Both the position numbers and the translations under genes were made by a program. Under the pieces are notes generated by a model. That model did no database searches, was not told where the DNA came from, and saw only the letters and a list, made by a program, of their open reading frames with translations. Shown piece after piece: positions 1-9,300 of a stretch of 39,302 nucleotides of DNA. The first letter of the stretch is position 1. The number at the start of each line of letters is the position of its first letter. The stretch covers positions 1 to 39,302 of the forward strand of contig JANQKI010000133.1 of assembly GCA_028281165.1 (NCBI GenBank), read 5' to 3'. The stretch is from Opitutaceae bacterium. Lineage in GTDB: Bacteria; Verrucomicrobiota; Verrucomicrobiia; Opitutales; Opitutaceae.

Positions 1-1442
1 TTGTCCGTATCCACTACGGTCGCGACGTGCATCCAGCGTCCCAATCTGCTTAGATTCACAATCGGTTTCGACAAATGATCTTGGGCGTCTTCAAACGGAC
101 CACGTTCCCTTTTCAAGTCGTTGTTAACGCCGAGATTGAGCGCGCCATCGTTTTGGAATTGCCAATGGAATTCGCCACGTTCCCAACCATCTGAAAGAAA
201 GAGCGAACTAAACTTTCGGTCGAGGCCATCTATTAGTACCCATGCCGCCAGAGAAACGGCGTCATAATCTCCAGGCACATGTACGCGAACTTGGTCACCA
301 GGACGTTTGAAGCTTAGGGCGCTCTTTCCAGGCCATGGTCCTTCAGACCAGCTGGCTCCAACGATTGCCCCGTCTAGATTGTTTACTGTCGGCGCTTGGT
401 TACGCAAAGCTCGTTCGTCTTTGGCATCGGGTTCGAAATCCCAGTAGCCTATGAGACGTTCGTCTGATTTCGCGGCGGCATTCACTTTTTTCCACGCTGC
501 GAATTCTTCTGCGGCAACTCGTTGCTCCAGATTATGGATACTCGATAGATCGACGAATCCTTCTTGTTCCGCGGAAATGTCCTCCCATTCGCCGCTGTTG
601 CCGATACTCAGACCAAGGCCCGCTTCAAGCGTTACTTTCGAAGATGGCGTGCCGACCGCATCGTAGGCTTCGACTTCACCATCGAAAACATGGATTTCCG
701 TCTTGCCTACTTGATTGACGTCTACGCCGAATTCGGTTCCTAGATCTATAATATCGGATTGTGGTGTCTCTATGGTGAATCCTTGAGCCACATACGGAAC
801 TTTGGCTCGCAGTTTGCCATAGCGACAGATGACGCGGTCGGAATCCGAAAGTTCGAGAATCGCTGGTCCCGCAATGGATACTTGAGCTCCGCTGAAGAAC
901 TCGAGCGTCGCATATCCGGTTTTCAACTCCAACATACCTTTGCCGATCATGTCGCCACGCGTTTTACGATCATCATCGTGCCTTAGCTCTCCAACCAGCT
1001 TGCTGACAACCGCGACCCCTTCTTTAGCTAATTCCAAGTCCGAAAAACCGTCATCGCTACTTGGACTTCCGCTCCAGGTAGCCATGAATACGATACATGC
1101 GGCAATGGCGGAAATCGCAATGATCCAAGGCGCTCGACGATTTCCGGATTCTTCGATGTCGACTTCAGCGAATTCGATGATTCGCTGTATGAAAGCGCCT
1201 CCGTCGGCCTTGGCGTCGAGCGCCGCTTCAAGAGCCTGCGTGAAGCGTTTTTGGCTACGATTCGGGTTTTCATATTGGGCTAAGTGTTCGTCTATTCGGA
1301 GTTGATCCTTCAGTTCTTCACAGAATTCTGGATACGTCTTAACTAGTTCCGTTAGCTCTCGTAGTTCAGAAACCTCGATGGAGTTTTCCAAAAGGCATCC
1401 CAGCAAGTTGCGAAATCGGTTTTCTACAGCTCTGTCAGGCAT
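1..1442 (-). CDS. FecR-LamG transmembrane protein, C-terminus cut by window edge
   Basis: About 480 residues are visible and the frame is open to base 1, so the C-terminus lies outside the window. In order: a cytoplasmic helical N-terminus (about 1-105) resembling anti-sigma regulators, one membrane helix (about 108-128, WIIAISAIAAC...), a FecR-like domain with the block YVAQGFTIETP...DLGTEFGVDV (about 210-265), and a LamG/concanavalin-like jellyroll from about 360 on (GDQVRVHVPGDY, AAWVLIDG, GEFHWQF). The ATG at 1442 overlaps the end of the upstream sigma factor gene by 8 bases, so translation is probably coupled. FecR domains in known systems pass an outer signal to an ECF sigma factor; a LamG lobe suggests that glycan is the ligand, which is inference. 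It is a clear paralogue of the protein encoded at 4174-5871. Confidence 0.85.
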   Translation of the reverse strand, partial: MPDRAVENRFRNLLGCLLENSIEVSELRELTELVKTYPEFCEELKDQLRIDEHLAQYENPNRSQKRFTQALEAALDAKADGGAFIQRIIEFAEVDIEESGNRRAPWIIAISAIAACIVFMATWSGSPSSDDGFSDLELAKEGVAVVSKLVGELRHDDDRKTRGDMIGKGMLELKTGYATLEFFSGAQVSIAGPAILELSDSDRVICRYGKLRAKVPYVAQGFTIETPQSDIIDLGTEFGVDVNQVGKTEIHVFDGEVEAYDAVGTPSSKVTLEAGLGLSIGNSGEWEDISAEQEGFVDLSSIHNLEQRVAAEEFAAWKKVNAAAKSDERLIGYWDFEPDAKDERALRNQAPTVNNLDGAIVGASWSEGPWPGKSALSFKRPGDQVRVHVPGDYDAVSLAAWVLIDGLDRKFSSLFLSDGWERGEFHWQFQNDGALNLGVNNDLKRERGPFEDAQDHLSKPIVNLSRLGRWMHVATVVDTD

Positions 1443-1968
1443 TGGGATACTTGCTTTCGACGCAGATTCTCAATTGCCTTCTAATGCGCATCAGCGCCAG
1501 ACGTACCGCAGTTGCAGTCATATTGAATTGATCCGCGAGAAACGACGATTTCCACTCGTCCGCGTATCGACCTGCGATGAGTTTTCGACTCTTTTCCGGC
1601 AAGTGCTCCAAGCAATCCCTCAGAGCTCTGTAGTCGACTTCTTCGTACTCTTTTCTACTACAATCCTTTTCCGCCTCACTCAGTAGATGGTCTGTGAGCT
1701 TCTGGTCCAGTATGCGAGCGCGGCGAGCGTTTTTCCGTAATTCGTTACGCGTCAGATTGCGAGCGATTCCTCGAAGCCACTTGCCGAAATCTTCGTCCTT
1801 ATCGAAGTGATCGAGTTCTCTAAACGCTACGAGAAAGGTCTCTTGAGCTAAGTCGTCTACGGAATCTTGAGATACGCCGATGACCCTTAAGAAACTCCGT
1901 AGAGAGGCTTGGTGCTCCGCTACGAAACTAGCGAATTCCGCCCGTTTAGCATCTTTGTCGTTAGCCAT
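1435..1968 (-). CDS. ECF-type RNA polymerase sigma factor
   Basis: This 177-residue protein has the two-domain ECF layout. Region 2 is at about 10-85, with SVDDLAQETFLVAF (core RNA polymerase contact) and FGKWLRGIARNLTRNELRK (-10 recognition). Region 4 is at about 115-170, with LPEKSRKLIAGRYADEW and a helix-turn-helix ending MTATAVRLALMRIRRQLR. Length and motifs fit the planctomycete/verrucomicrobial sigma subgroup that sits next to FecR-LamG proteins. It lies 69 bases downstream of the glycosidase gene and overlaps the FecR-LamG start by 8 bases. No clear Shine-Dalgarno site precedes the ATG. A truncated copy of its 5' end survives at 5926-6058. It presumably directs transcription of a local regulon and is held by the FecR-LamG partner. 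Confidence 0.9.
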   Translation of the reverse strand: MANDKDAKRAEFASFVAEHQASLRSFLRVIGVSQDSVDDLAQETFLVAFRELDHFDKDEDFGKWLRGIARNLTRNELRKNARRARILDQKLTDHLLSEAEKDCSRKEYEEVDYRALRDCLEHLPEKSRKLIAGRYADEWKSSFLADQFNMTATAVRLALMRIRRQLRICVESKYPNA

Positions 1969-1978
1969 CCGTAGAACC

Positions 1979-2002
1979 TTGTCGCCTAATCTGAAGCGTT
2001 TC
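1979..2002 (-). promoter_or_regulatory. Candidate ECF promoter of the sigma factor gene
   Basis: Read on the minus strand, GAAACGCTTC is followed after 9 bases by GACAA, ending 10 bases before the sigma ATG. The same spaced blocks occur upstream of the sigma remnant (6035-6058) and the UnbV gene (6166-6190). GAAAC-type -35 elements are typical of ECF promoters, so autoregulation is likely. The motif was found by eye from three sites only. Confidence 0.4.
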
Positions 2003-2037
2003 GGAAAAATCGCAAATTTGGCTTAATCGAGACGGTC

Positions 2038-4062
2038 TCACTGATATGCGAAGGCGATTGCCTGATGCGCTGCCATTTCCGGTATGAAGAATTCGATCGA
2101 ACCGGAATCCGTCTGGCGGAAATCTATTTCGATGTTCTGCGGTACAAGCTGCGCTTTGGCGATGGTTTCCGGGACGCGTATTTCAACAGCAATATCGCGA
2201 AGCGCAGGAAAGTCTTCTACAATCTCGCATCGTCCTCGCATCATCGGAGGACCATAAAGGACGTGGAGGACATAGCGACTGAACTCGGCTTGTTTCAAAA
2301 AGCTGATACGTCCGGCGCTGGGCAAGTCGATTCTTAGGATCGGATCCTTGTATAAGAGTTCGAGCGCGTTCGTGAAAATATCCCGGTGAACGCGAGCTCC
2401 GTGCTCGAAATAGAGTTTACCCATACGGTGAGGAAGGAAGATGACGCGGTCCTTGCGAATCGCTCCTGGATGCGGAGCGTCTTCCAGCTGGTTTGGAGTA
2501 TTTTGGTGAGAGCAGTATCTCTCGTAGGTTCGATTGAAATAGGGCTCCTGCAGGGCGGCTAGGATTTCCGAGTCTTCATGGGCACTCACTCGCAGGGCGG
2601 CCTCGTAGTTAATGATTGGGCTCGCTACGATGTTGCCTCGTAGTTGATCGCCAATTACCAAGTAGTCTTCGTCGTAATTTGCCTCTCCAAGGTAGTCCGC
2701 GCCGATCTCGATGAAAAATTCCTTCTTTCTTGAGTCGAGGGCGCTTTCCCCTTGCACGAGAAGCCCTCCTCCCTGTTTGACGAATTCCGTTAGCTTCCGA
2801 GCTTGGGTCTCGTCCAGACTCGCTGCCCCGGAAAGAACGATCGTATCGAGTTCGGTCCAATCCGTCTCCGGATCTACGACGACGTAATCGTTATGAGTCT
2901 CGAGCAGCATGCGGCTGGTCCCTTCGTCGTCGGATTCGCTCTGGGTCAAGTATAGGCCGAGATTGCTGACTGGCTTTCCTCCTAGCCCATACTCCTCGAT
3001 CTGTTCCACGTATTCGAATGCGTACCCGATGCTTCGATACGTGCTCATATCCATGGCGCCATTGGGGTGGAGTTGATCGCCCATGCTGCATGCAGCGCCG
3101 AATGCGATCATGGAAGCGGCCTCGAAGCGAATGGAGTCCGGATGCTTGAATCCGCCAAACTCTCCCCACATGGTGTGAAACTTCCCGCTCTGGGCCAGGA
3201 GTTTCCTGCCTGTATTGTGAAAGAATTTCGAACGAAGGGGAAACTTGTCATAACCTCCCCATGTCGTGGGCAGGTCTTCTAGCTCGTGATGCGTATTCGA
3301 CTCGTGCATACCCACTTGCGTATTTCGAGCCAATGGGGATTTCGAATGCATCACGGTAGTGCCATTGAAGAATACTCTTGCTGCAGGGTGACGATTTTCG
3401 ATGACCGAGCGGCAAGAGCTCATGAAATTCTTCCATACCCATTCGTTGAACTTGAGGATGTCTGCCTCTTTTTTGGGGTCGTATCCTCTGGTACGCATGC
3501 GCTTGATGGCGGACGCGCTGTAGGAAACAGGACCATTCGTGATATCGTAGAATATGCCGTCCACTGAATAGGAGCTGCAGATTTCATCCGTGAGGGCTAG
3601 GATGTGCTCAAGATAGTCATCGAGAGGGTAGAGCCACTTCCAGCTGGCGATGGGGCGTCTCGCATTGGGATCAGGATTCTTTTCGCTTTGGCCTTCGGCC
3701 TTCGCTCCTCCAGTGACTATGTATGAACCATCTGGATTCGTGGCGCACCACTCTGGGTGATTTTCCGCATCGTTGGAGGACCATCCTACAGTTATGTATA
3801 TCGGCGCTGAGACGCCTATCTCATGACATGCCTCGATCATTTCGCCTAGCAAGTCATGGCGTTCTAGATTTGGATGTGGCATGCCGACCTTGGTAGGGTA
3901 GTAGCACCAGCTGTGGTGGCACTTGGCGAAGATCGTTATAGAATTCACATTTCCGATACGGAGCGCCTCCTGGAACTGATTCTTGTCGAAATCCTTGCCA
4001 ATGCCTGGGATGAATTCGGAAGTATGAAAATCGAGATGAACTTGTCTTGAAGGTAGTTTCAT
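2038..4062 (-). CDS. GHL6/GH42-middle-domain glycoside hydrolase, GH151-type alpha-L-fucosidase candidate
   Basis: This 674-residue protein has no signal peptide. The N-terminal part (about 1-370) is a TIM-barrel of the hypothetical-glycosyl-hydrolase-6 type: VHLDFHTSE at 9-16, FAKCHHSWCYYPTKVG at about 45-60, and DGIFYDI at about 172, where the Asp is a good candidate catalytic residue. Residues about 385-560 resemble the beta-galactosidase trimerisation (GH42 middle) domain, with VLSGAASLDETQARKL and GGGLLVQGES. This architecture is that of GH151, whose founding member is an alpha-L-fucosidase; fucose genes 6 kb away support that reading, but neutral GHL6 proteins of unknown specificity share it. 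It lies between the two FecR-LamG genes, 111 bases after the second one and 69 before the sigma gene. No Shine-Dalgarno site is visible. Confidence 0.7.
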   Translation of the reverse strand: MKLPSRQVHLDFHTSEFIPGIGKDFDKNQFQEALRIGNVNSITIFAKCHHSWCYYPTKVGMPHPNLERHDLLGEMIEACHEIGVSAPIYITVGWSSNDAENHPEWCATNPDGSYIVTGGAKAEGQSEKNPDPNARRPIASWKWLYPLDDYLEHILALTDEICSSYSVDGIFYDITNGPVSYSASAIKRMRTRGYDPKKEADILKFNEWVWKNFMSSCRSVIENRHPAARVFFNGTTVMHSKSPLARNTQVGMHESNTHHELEDLPTTWGGYDKFPLRSKFFHNTGRKLLAQSGKFHTMWGEFGGFKHPDSIRFEAASMIAFGAACSMGDQLHPNGAMDMSTYRSIGYAFEYVEQIEEYGLGGKPVSNLGLYLTQSESDDEGTSRMLLETHNDYVVVDPETDWTELDTIVLSGAASLDETQARKLTEFVKQGGGLLVQGESALDSRKKEFFIEIGADYLGEANYDEDYLVIGDQLRGNIVASPIINYEAALRVSAHEDSEILAALQEPYFNRTYERYCSHQNTPNQLEDAPHPGAIRKDRVIFLPHRMGKLYFEHGARVHRDIFTNALELLYKDPILRIDLPSAGRISFLKQAEFSRYVLHVLYGPPMMRGRCEIVEDFPALRDIAVEIRVPETIAKAQLVPQNIEIDFRQTDSGSIEFFIPEMAAHQAIAFAYQ

Positions 4063-4173
4063 GGATACGTTTCGCCGAGAAATTCAGCCGTCGAGAAAAG
4101 CTCTCGAAACCGTATTTGAGCGCCTTGCTTATACCTGCCGGGCATTCGTCGAGATGAATGGCTTAATGCAATT

Positions 4174-5871
4174 TCACTGGCTGCTGGCTACGGCACTCTC
4201 GGAAGAGCTATCGTTCTTAAGAGCCAGCCATCGAATCTCTTCATCCGATAGGGGTTCCCTGAATATCATGAGTTCGGATATCTGACCGTTGAGATTACGA
4301 ACCTTGAATGGCGAAATACTAACGGGGAAATTCCAATTACCTATAGTGGCAGGACCTGCGCTCAAGGTGACATTCTTGCTGATATCTGAAACGCTGAGTA
4401 TCTGGCCATCCAGATAGTGGGTGACGATTTTAGTCTCTGGATTCAGTACGGTGGCGATGTGAAACCAGCGTCCCAATCTGCCTAAATTCACGAATGGCTT
4501 CGAGATGTGATTGTCTCCTTTCTCAAGCTCGTGGTTGATCCCCAATTCGAGAATTCCATCGTGCCTGAACTGCCAGTGAAATTCTCCGAAATCCCATCCG
4601 TCAGTGAGAAAGAGCGAGCTATAGCTTCGGTCGATTCCATCAACAAGAATCCAAGCGGCGAATGTAATTGCTTCGAAATTACCAGGTATGTTTACCCGTA
4701 CTTGGTCGCCGGGTCGCTTGAAGTTCAGGGCTTGCTTCCCCGGCCAAGGACCGTCGGTCCAATTCGCTCCGACAATGGCTCCATCCAAATTCGATCCACT
4801 GGATGCTCTGTTTTTCAAAATGCGAGGATCGTTTGATTGAGGCACGAAATCCCAGTAGGCGATTAATCGGTTGTCGTTCTTGAGGGCCGTATTCACATTC
4901 TCCCAACGTTTGAAGAGATCCTCGGCCATATCCTGCTCGAGATCCGCGATTTCATTCAAGGCGCTGAATCGATCGTGTTCCGCTGTGATTTTCTGCCAAC
5001 TATCGCCGCTTTCGATCTTGAGTCCAATTCCTGCGAGCAGAAGCTGCTTTGAATCTGGCGTCCCGAGCGCGTCGTACGCTTCGACTTCTCCATCGAATAC
5101 ATGAATCTCAGTTTGGCCGTTCTTCGTCACTTCAACTCCAAACTCGGTTCCGAGATCGATGACCTCGGATTCGGGAGTGAGAATCGTGAAACCTTGAGCG
5201 ACCAAGGGCACCTTGGCTTTCAGTTTTCCATAGTGACAAACTACTTTGGACGGGTCGATTAGTTCGAGTTTGGCGGGACCGGCAAGCGAAAGCTGGGCTC
5301 CGCTGTAGAATTCCAGCTTAGCGAATCCCGAATCCAATTCTAGAAAGCCAGGAGCGACCGTGTCATCGCTCTCGACGCGAGCCAGGTTTTGATTGAGTCT
5401 TCCGACCAAATTGGTGACGACGGCGATTCCGTGATTCGTTTCTTCGAAGGGCGAGAATAGGCCTTCGGCGTTGGGCTTATTCAACTGTAGTAACCAAAAA
5501 ACAGATACTAATAAAATGGCGATGCAAGCGGCTATGTTCAATGAGCTTGGCAGCCAATGGATTTTTTTCTGACCTCTTTCGGTCGATTGCAAGTCGGATC
5601 GTTCAAGGACTTTTCTGGTGAATTCGTCCTTATCGTTTTCCGCCTCTATGGTCGCTAGGAGTTGGCGAGTGAAATGGGCGCCGGTTCTGCGCTCATTTTC
5701 GTATTGATCGATCCATTCGTCTATAGCCAGTTGGTCGAGGAGCTCTTGGTTGAATCGCTCGTTTGTCTTTATCAAACGAACCAGCTCGTCGAGACCATCT
5801 TGGTCGATTTCATCATCAATGAGTTTTCCTGCTAGCTCGAGGAAACGGTTGTATTGGTTATTTTCGGACAA
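4174..5871 (-). CDS. FecR-LamG transmembrane protein (second copy)
   Basis: This complete 565-residue paralogue of the gene at 1-1442 starts at TTG; the choice rests on GAAAGGA placed 7 bases upstream and on alignment with the paralogue's N-terminus (NRFLELAGKL against NRFRNLLGCL). Layout: cytoplasmic helical part 1-105; membrane helix about 110-130 (LNIAACIAILLVSVFWLL); FecR domain about 150-290 (FTILTPESEVIDLGTEFGVEV); linker helix about 295-330; LamG jellyroll about 365-555 (GEFHWQFRHDG, GRWFHIATVLNPE, LNGQISELMIFREPLSDEEI). It would sit in the inner membrane with FecR and LamG in the periplasm. No intact sigma gene precedes it, only a remnant, so it may act on the sigma factor at 1435-1968, or alone. 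Confidence 0.88.
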   Translation of the reverse strand: MSENNQYNRFLELAGKLIDDEIDQDGLDELVRLIKTNERFNQELLDQLAIDEWIDQYENERRTGAHFTRQLLATIEAENDKDEFTRKVLERSDLQSTERGQKKIHWLPSSLNIAACIAILLVSVFWLLQLNKPNAEGLFSPFEETNHGIAVVTNLVGRLNQNLARVESDDTVAPGFLELDSGFAKLEFYSGAQLSLAGPAKLELIDPSKVVCHYGKLKAKVPLVAQGFTILTPESEVIDLGTEFGVEVTKNGQTEIHVFDGEVEAYDALGTPDSKQLLLAGIGLKIESGDSWQKITAEHDRFSALNEIADLEQDMAEDLFKRWENVNTALKNDNRLIAYWDFVPQSNDPRILKNRASSGSNLDGAIVGANWTDGPWPGKQALNFKRPGDQVRVNIPGNFEAITFAAWILVDGIDRSYSSLFLTDGWDFGEFHWQFRHDGILELGINHELEKGDNHISKPFVNLGRLGRWFHIATVLNPETKIVTHYLDGQILSVSDISKNVTLSAGPATIGNWNFPVSISPFKVRNLNGQISELMIFREPLSDEEIRWLALKNDSSSESAVASSQ

Positions 5872-5925
5872 GGCTTTATCCTTTCAGCTTGAATTGGATT
5901 CCATAATATCGAATTGGATTTTCTT

Positions 5926-6024
5926 TCAGTTCGAAGCGCGGCGCCATCGACTTCGTATTGCCTGACGCTGATCTCTTTTAGGAAGCTCCTCAGAGAAGCC
6001 TGATATGTGTTTTTTCAGAACCAT
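5926..6024 (-). pseudogene. Remnant of an ECF sigma factor gene
   Basis: On the minus strand, bases 6008-5946 encode a peptide containing QASLRSFLKEISVRQYEVD, matching HQASLRSFLRVIGVSQDSVD (residues 19-38) of the sigma factor at 1435-1968. An ATG at 6024 aligns with that gene's start and the 35 bases before it align without gaps (about 23 of 39 identical, including CGAAAC and the ATGG). Between the ATG and the homologous stretch the remnant is 35 bases shorter, which shifts the frame; everything after about residue 38 is gone. The frame opened by the ATG ends after 32 codons at 5926. The rest of the gene-free stretch 5872-6333 shows only the promoter-like sites and hairpin listed separately. 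Confidence 0.7.
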
Positions 6025-6034
6025 CCTAAAGGTA

Positions 6035-6058
6035 TTGTTACGAGATTAAAAGTGTTTC
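6035..6058 (-). promoter_or_regulatory. Second copy of the candidate ECF promoter
   Basis: Read on the minus strand, GAAACACTTT is followed after 9 bases by AACAA, 10 bases before the remnant's ATG. Its spacing matches the site at 1979-2002 exactly. It could now drive the FecR-LamG gene at 4174-5871, about 160 bases downstream. Confidence 0.4.
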
Positions 6059-6080
6059 GAAAAAACTTCGTTTTTCGAAA
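6055..6080. repeat. Inverted repeat with A/T-rich arms
   Basis: TTTCGAAAAAAC and GTTTTTCGAAA form an 11-bp stem with a one-base bulge around TTC. It abuts the promoter copy at 6035-6058 and overlaps its CGAAAC block. No T-run follows on either strand, so it is not an obvious terminator; an operator is possible. Confidence 0.4.
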
Positions 6081-6165
6081 AATTAATTGGATTTATCCCG
6101 ATCGTTGGCAGTCGCATTCCTTGGGGCGGATTCCGGATAGGTCGCTTCCTTTGGCGATTCTCAAT

Positions 6166-6190
6166 GAAACGTTTCTAGGATCTGTGACAA
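6166..6190 (+). promoter_or_regulatory. Third candidate ECF promoter, upstream of the UnbV gene
   Basis: GAAACGTTTC is followed after 10 bases by GACAA, on the plus strand and about 145 bases before the UnbV start. It matches the two minus-strand sites in sequence, with one extra spacer base. If real, it ties the UnbV gene to the same sigma factor. Confidence 0.3.
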
Positions 6191-6333
6191 CATTCCGAAT
6201 AGTCCGAGAGAGATTTGTTGCCGCAGACTATGCGACAGAAACGGACGATTTATAATGACGAGGCTCGAATTACAGGACTATGGCGTTGTTTATGGGGCGC
6301 GGTTAAAAGTCGAGTTTGATAGGAGGGAAGCCG

Positions 6334-9300
6334 TTGAGTCCGCGTAATTCGTTTTTCGCGTACGCTTTTCTATTCATGGTAGTTCCAATCGGGGGAGGTA
6401 TCTGGACTGCTAGCGCGTCAATTCAGTCTAAGGCCTTGAATCCTCGAATGGATTCGTCCGGAGAGAAGCGCTTTAAGCGTCTTTCTTCGACAAAGACTGG
6501 AATCGACCTAATACCCGCCTTTCCTGAAGAGGCAAACGTGGAAATGCTCTACGACCAGACGTCGGGCAATGGCGTGGCGGTTGGAGATTATGATGGAGAT
6601 GGATTGCCGGATATCTACTTCTCCAATTACTCCGGAGAGAATAGGCTCTTCAGGAATCTTGGCGAATGGAAGTTTGAGGACGTGACGGATAATGCTGGTG
6701 TCGCATGCTCTGGTGTCTGGACTGGGGGCGTGGCGTTTGCGGACATCGACAACGATGGCGATTTGGATTTGTTCGTCTGCGCATACGACGCTGAGAACTT
6801 GTTATTCGTAAATCAGGGGAGTGGGAGCTTTTTGGAACAGGCCAAAGCCTTCGGTCTCGATTATAGGGGAGCCAGCTCCATGATGTCGTTTGCCGACTAC
6901 GATAACGACGGCGATTTAGACGGCTATTTGGTAACCCATCGATTACGTCGGGAAGAAGCGGGAGAAGTTCCGAATTCGGCCAAGGAGGCATTTGATAGGG
7001 GTATCATTGTTATGAATGAGTCGGGCGAGCCAGTCATCGCCCCGAAATATCGGAAATGGTATCACCTTTTCGATTTGGGTAACGGCGGATATCGCATTCA
7101 CATCGCGGGCAGCGAGGATGTTCTGTATCGCAATGATGGCAAGGGTCGTTTCGAAGTCGTAAATGAGTCTGCTGGTATTAGTGGATACAATATCGGATTG
7201 TCCGCCAATTGGTGGGATTACAACCAAGACGGCAATCTCGATATCTACGTAAGCAATGATTACAAGGGGGCCGATAAACTGTATCGAAACAATGGTGACG
7301 GAACGTTTATCGATGTGATTGAAGACGTGGTTCCGCATATACCTTGGTATTCTATGGGCGCAGATGCAGGGGACGTGAACAATGATGGGCGTATTGATTT
7401 CCTAGCTACGGATATGGCTGGCAGCAATCACTATCGATCCAAGATGGCAATGGGAGACATGAGTAAGGATCGCTGGTTTTTTGTTAACGCAAAACCGCAG
7501 CAGTACATGCGCAACGCGTTGTTTCTCAATACCGGCGTCGGACGAATGTTCGAGGCGGCGCAGATGAGCGGCATCGCGAGCACGGACTGGACTTGGTCTC
7601 CCAAATTTGGCGATTTAAACAATGATGGTTGGGTGGATCTATTCATCACCAATGGAATGTCGCGGGATTTCATGAACAGCGATCTGCAGCGAAGCGAGGT
7701 ACAGCGGGGCGGAGAAATGTGGCGAGACATGCCGATCTTCAAGCAGGAAAACATGGCTTTTGAAAACAGGTATGGCGATTTTCGTGAAGTCGGCAGGGAG
7801 TGGGGGCTCGATGAATTCTCTGCGGCCTATGGTGCAGCCCTGGCGGACTTTGATCGAGACGGGGATCTCGATATTGTGGTTTCGAATTTCGGGCAGGAAG
7901 TTTCCTTGTTCGAGAATCGAAGCGGCGATCAACACTCGGTTTTGCTGCGATTGGTCGGTATTAACAGCAATCGATGGGGAGTTGGAGCGCGAGTCGAGGC
8001 GCGTATTTCAGATTCGGTTCAGGTTCGACAGCTGACGCTTGCTCAGGGCTTTATGTCCAGCAACGAGCCGCTCGCGCATTTTGGGCTCGGGCAGAATAGC
8101 TCTGTCGACGAACTCATCGTCGAGTGGCCTTCGGGGATAAAGCAGAGATTCGAGAATCTAGAAGCGAACCGTTTTTATACCATCACCGAATCGACTGGGT
8201 TTGAAGAGTTCGCTCGGCGTCCTGAGGTTTCGATTCCTTTGTTCGAAGAGATGGATACGGCACCGTATTATCGCCATACCGAGCGTAGTTACAATGATTA
8301 TACACGACAGCCTTTGATGCCGCAGAAGGTGTCGCAACTCAGCGCGGGCATCGCTGTCGGCGATGCGGATGGAGATGGTAGGGACGATTACTATTTTTGC
8401 GGTCCGAGAGGTCAATCCGGAGCCCTTGTATTCGGGAAGGGGCGGGGAACCGTGGAGCCGTTTAAGGGCGATGCCTTATCGGAGGACATGTCGGCATTGT
8501 TTTTCGATGCCGATGGCGATGGCGACGAGGATCTCTATGTAGTGTCGGGCAGTAACGAATGCGGTCCAGGCGATGTTTCGCTAAGCGATCGATTATATAT
8601 AAACCGTGGGAATGGCCATTATATGAAAGCTGCGCGCGGAATCATTCCAGACTTCCGTGACTCGGGTAGCGCTGTAGCCGCAGCGGATTTCGATCGGGAT
8701 GGCGATCTGGATCTCTTTGTCGGAGGTTATGCAGTGCCTGGGCAATACCCATTGGCCGCGGATAATCATCTGTTGCGAAACGAAGGCGGAACGTTTGTCG
8801 CGATCGAAGACGAAGCGAACGGCCTGGCGAAATCCGGCATCGTGACGAGCGCCCTATGGACGGATGCCGACGGAGATGGTTGGATTGATCTGATGCTCGC
8901 TCATCGCTGGGGAGCGCCTCGATTATTTCGCAATGATGAAGGGCGCTTAGTCGATTCGTCACAGAAGGCGGGATTGACTGGGTTGACCGGCTGGTGGCAG
9001 GGGATCGCTGGGGGAGATTTCGATCACGACGGAGACATGGACTACGCGCTAACGAACACGGGATTGAATACAAAGTACAAGGCGACTGCTGAAAAGCCCG
9101 CTACGCTGTTTTTCGGAGATGTCGAGGGCACTGGCAAAAGCAAGATTATCGAAGCCAAATACGAAAAGGATGTATGCTATCCGGTGCGTGGTTTCAGCTG
9201 TTCATCCTACGCAATCCCTTCGTTGCGGAAAAAGTTCGATACCTACAATAGTTTCGCGTTGTCCTCGCTGCAGGATATTTATTCGGAGATTACACTCGGG

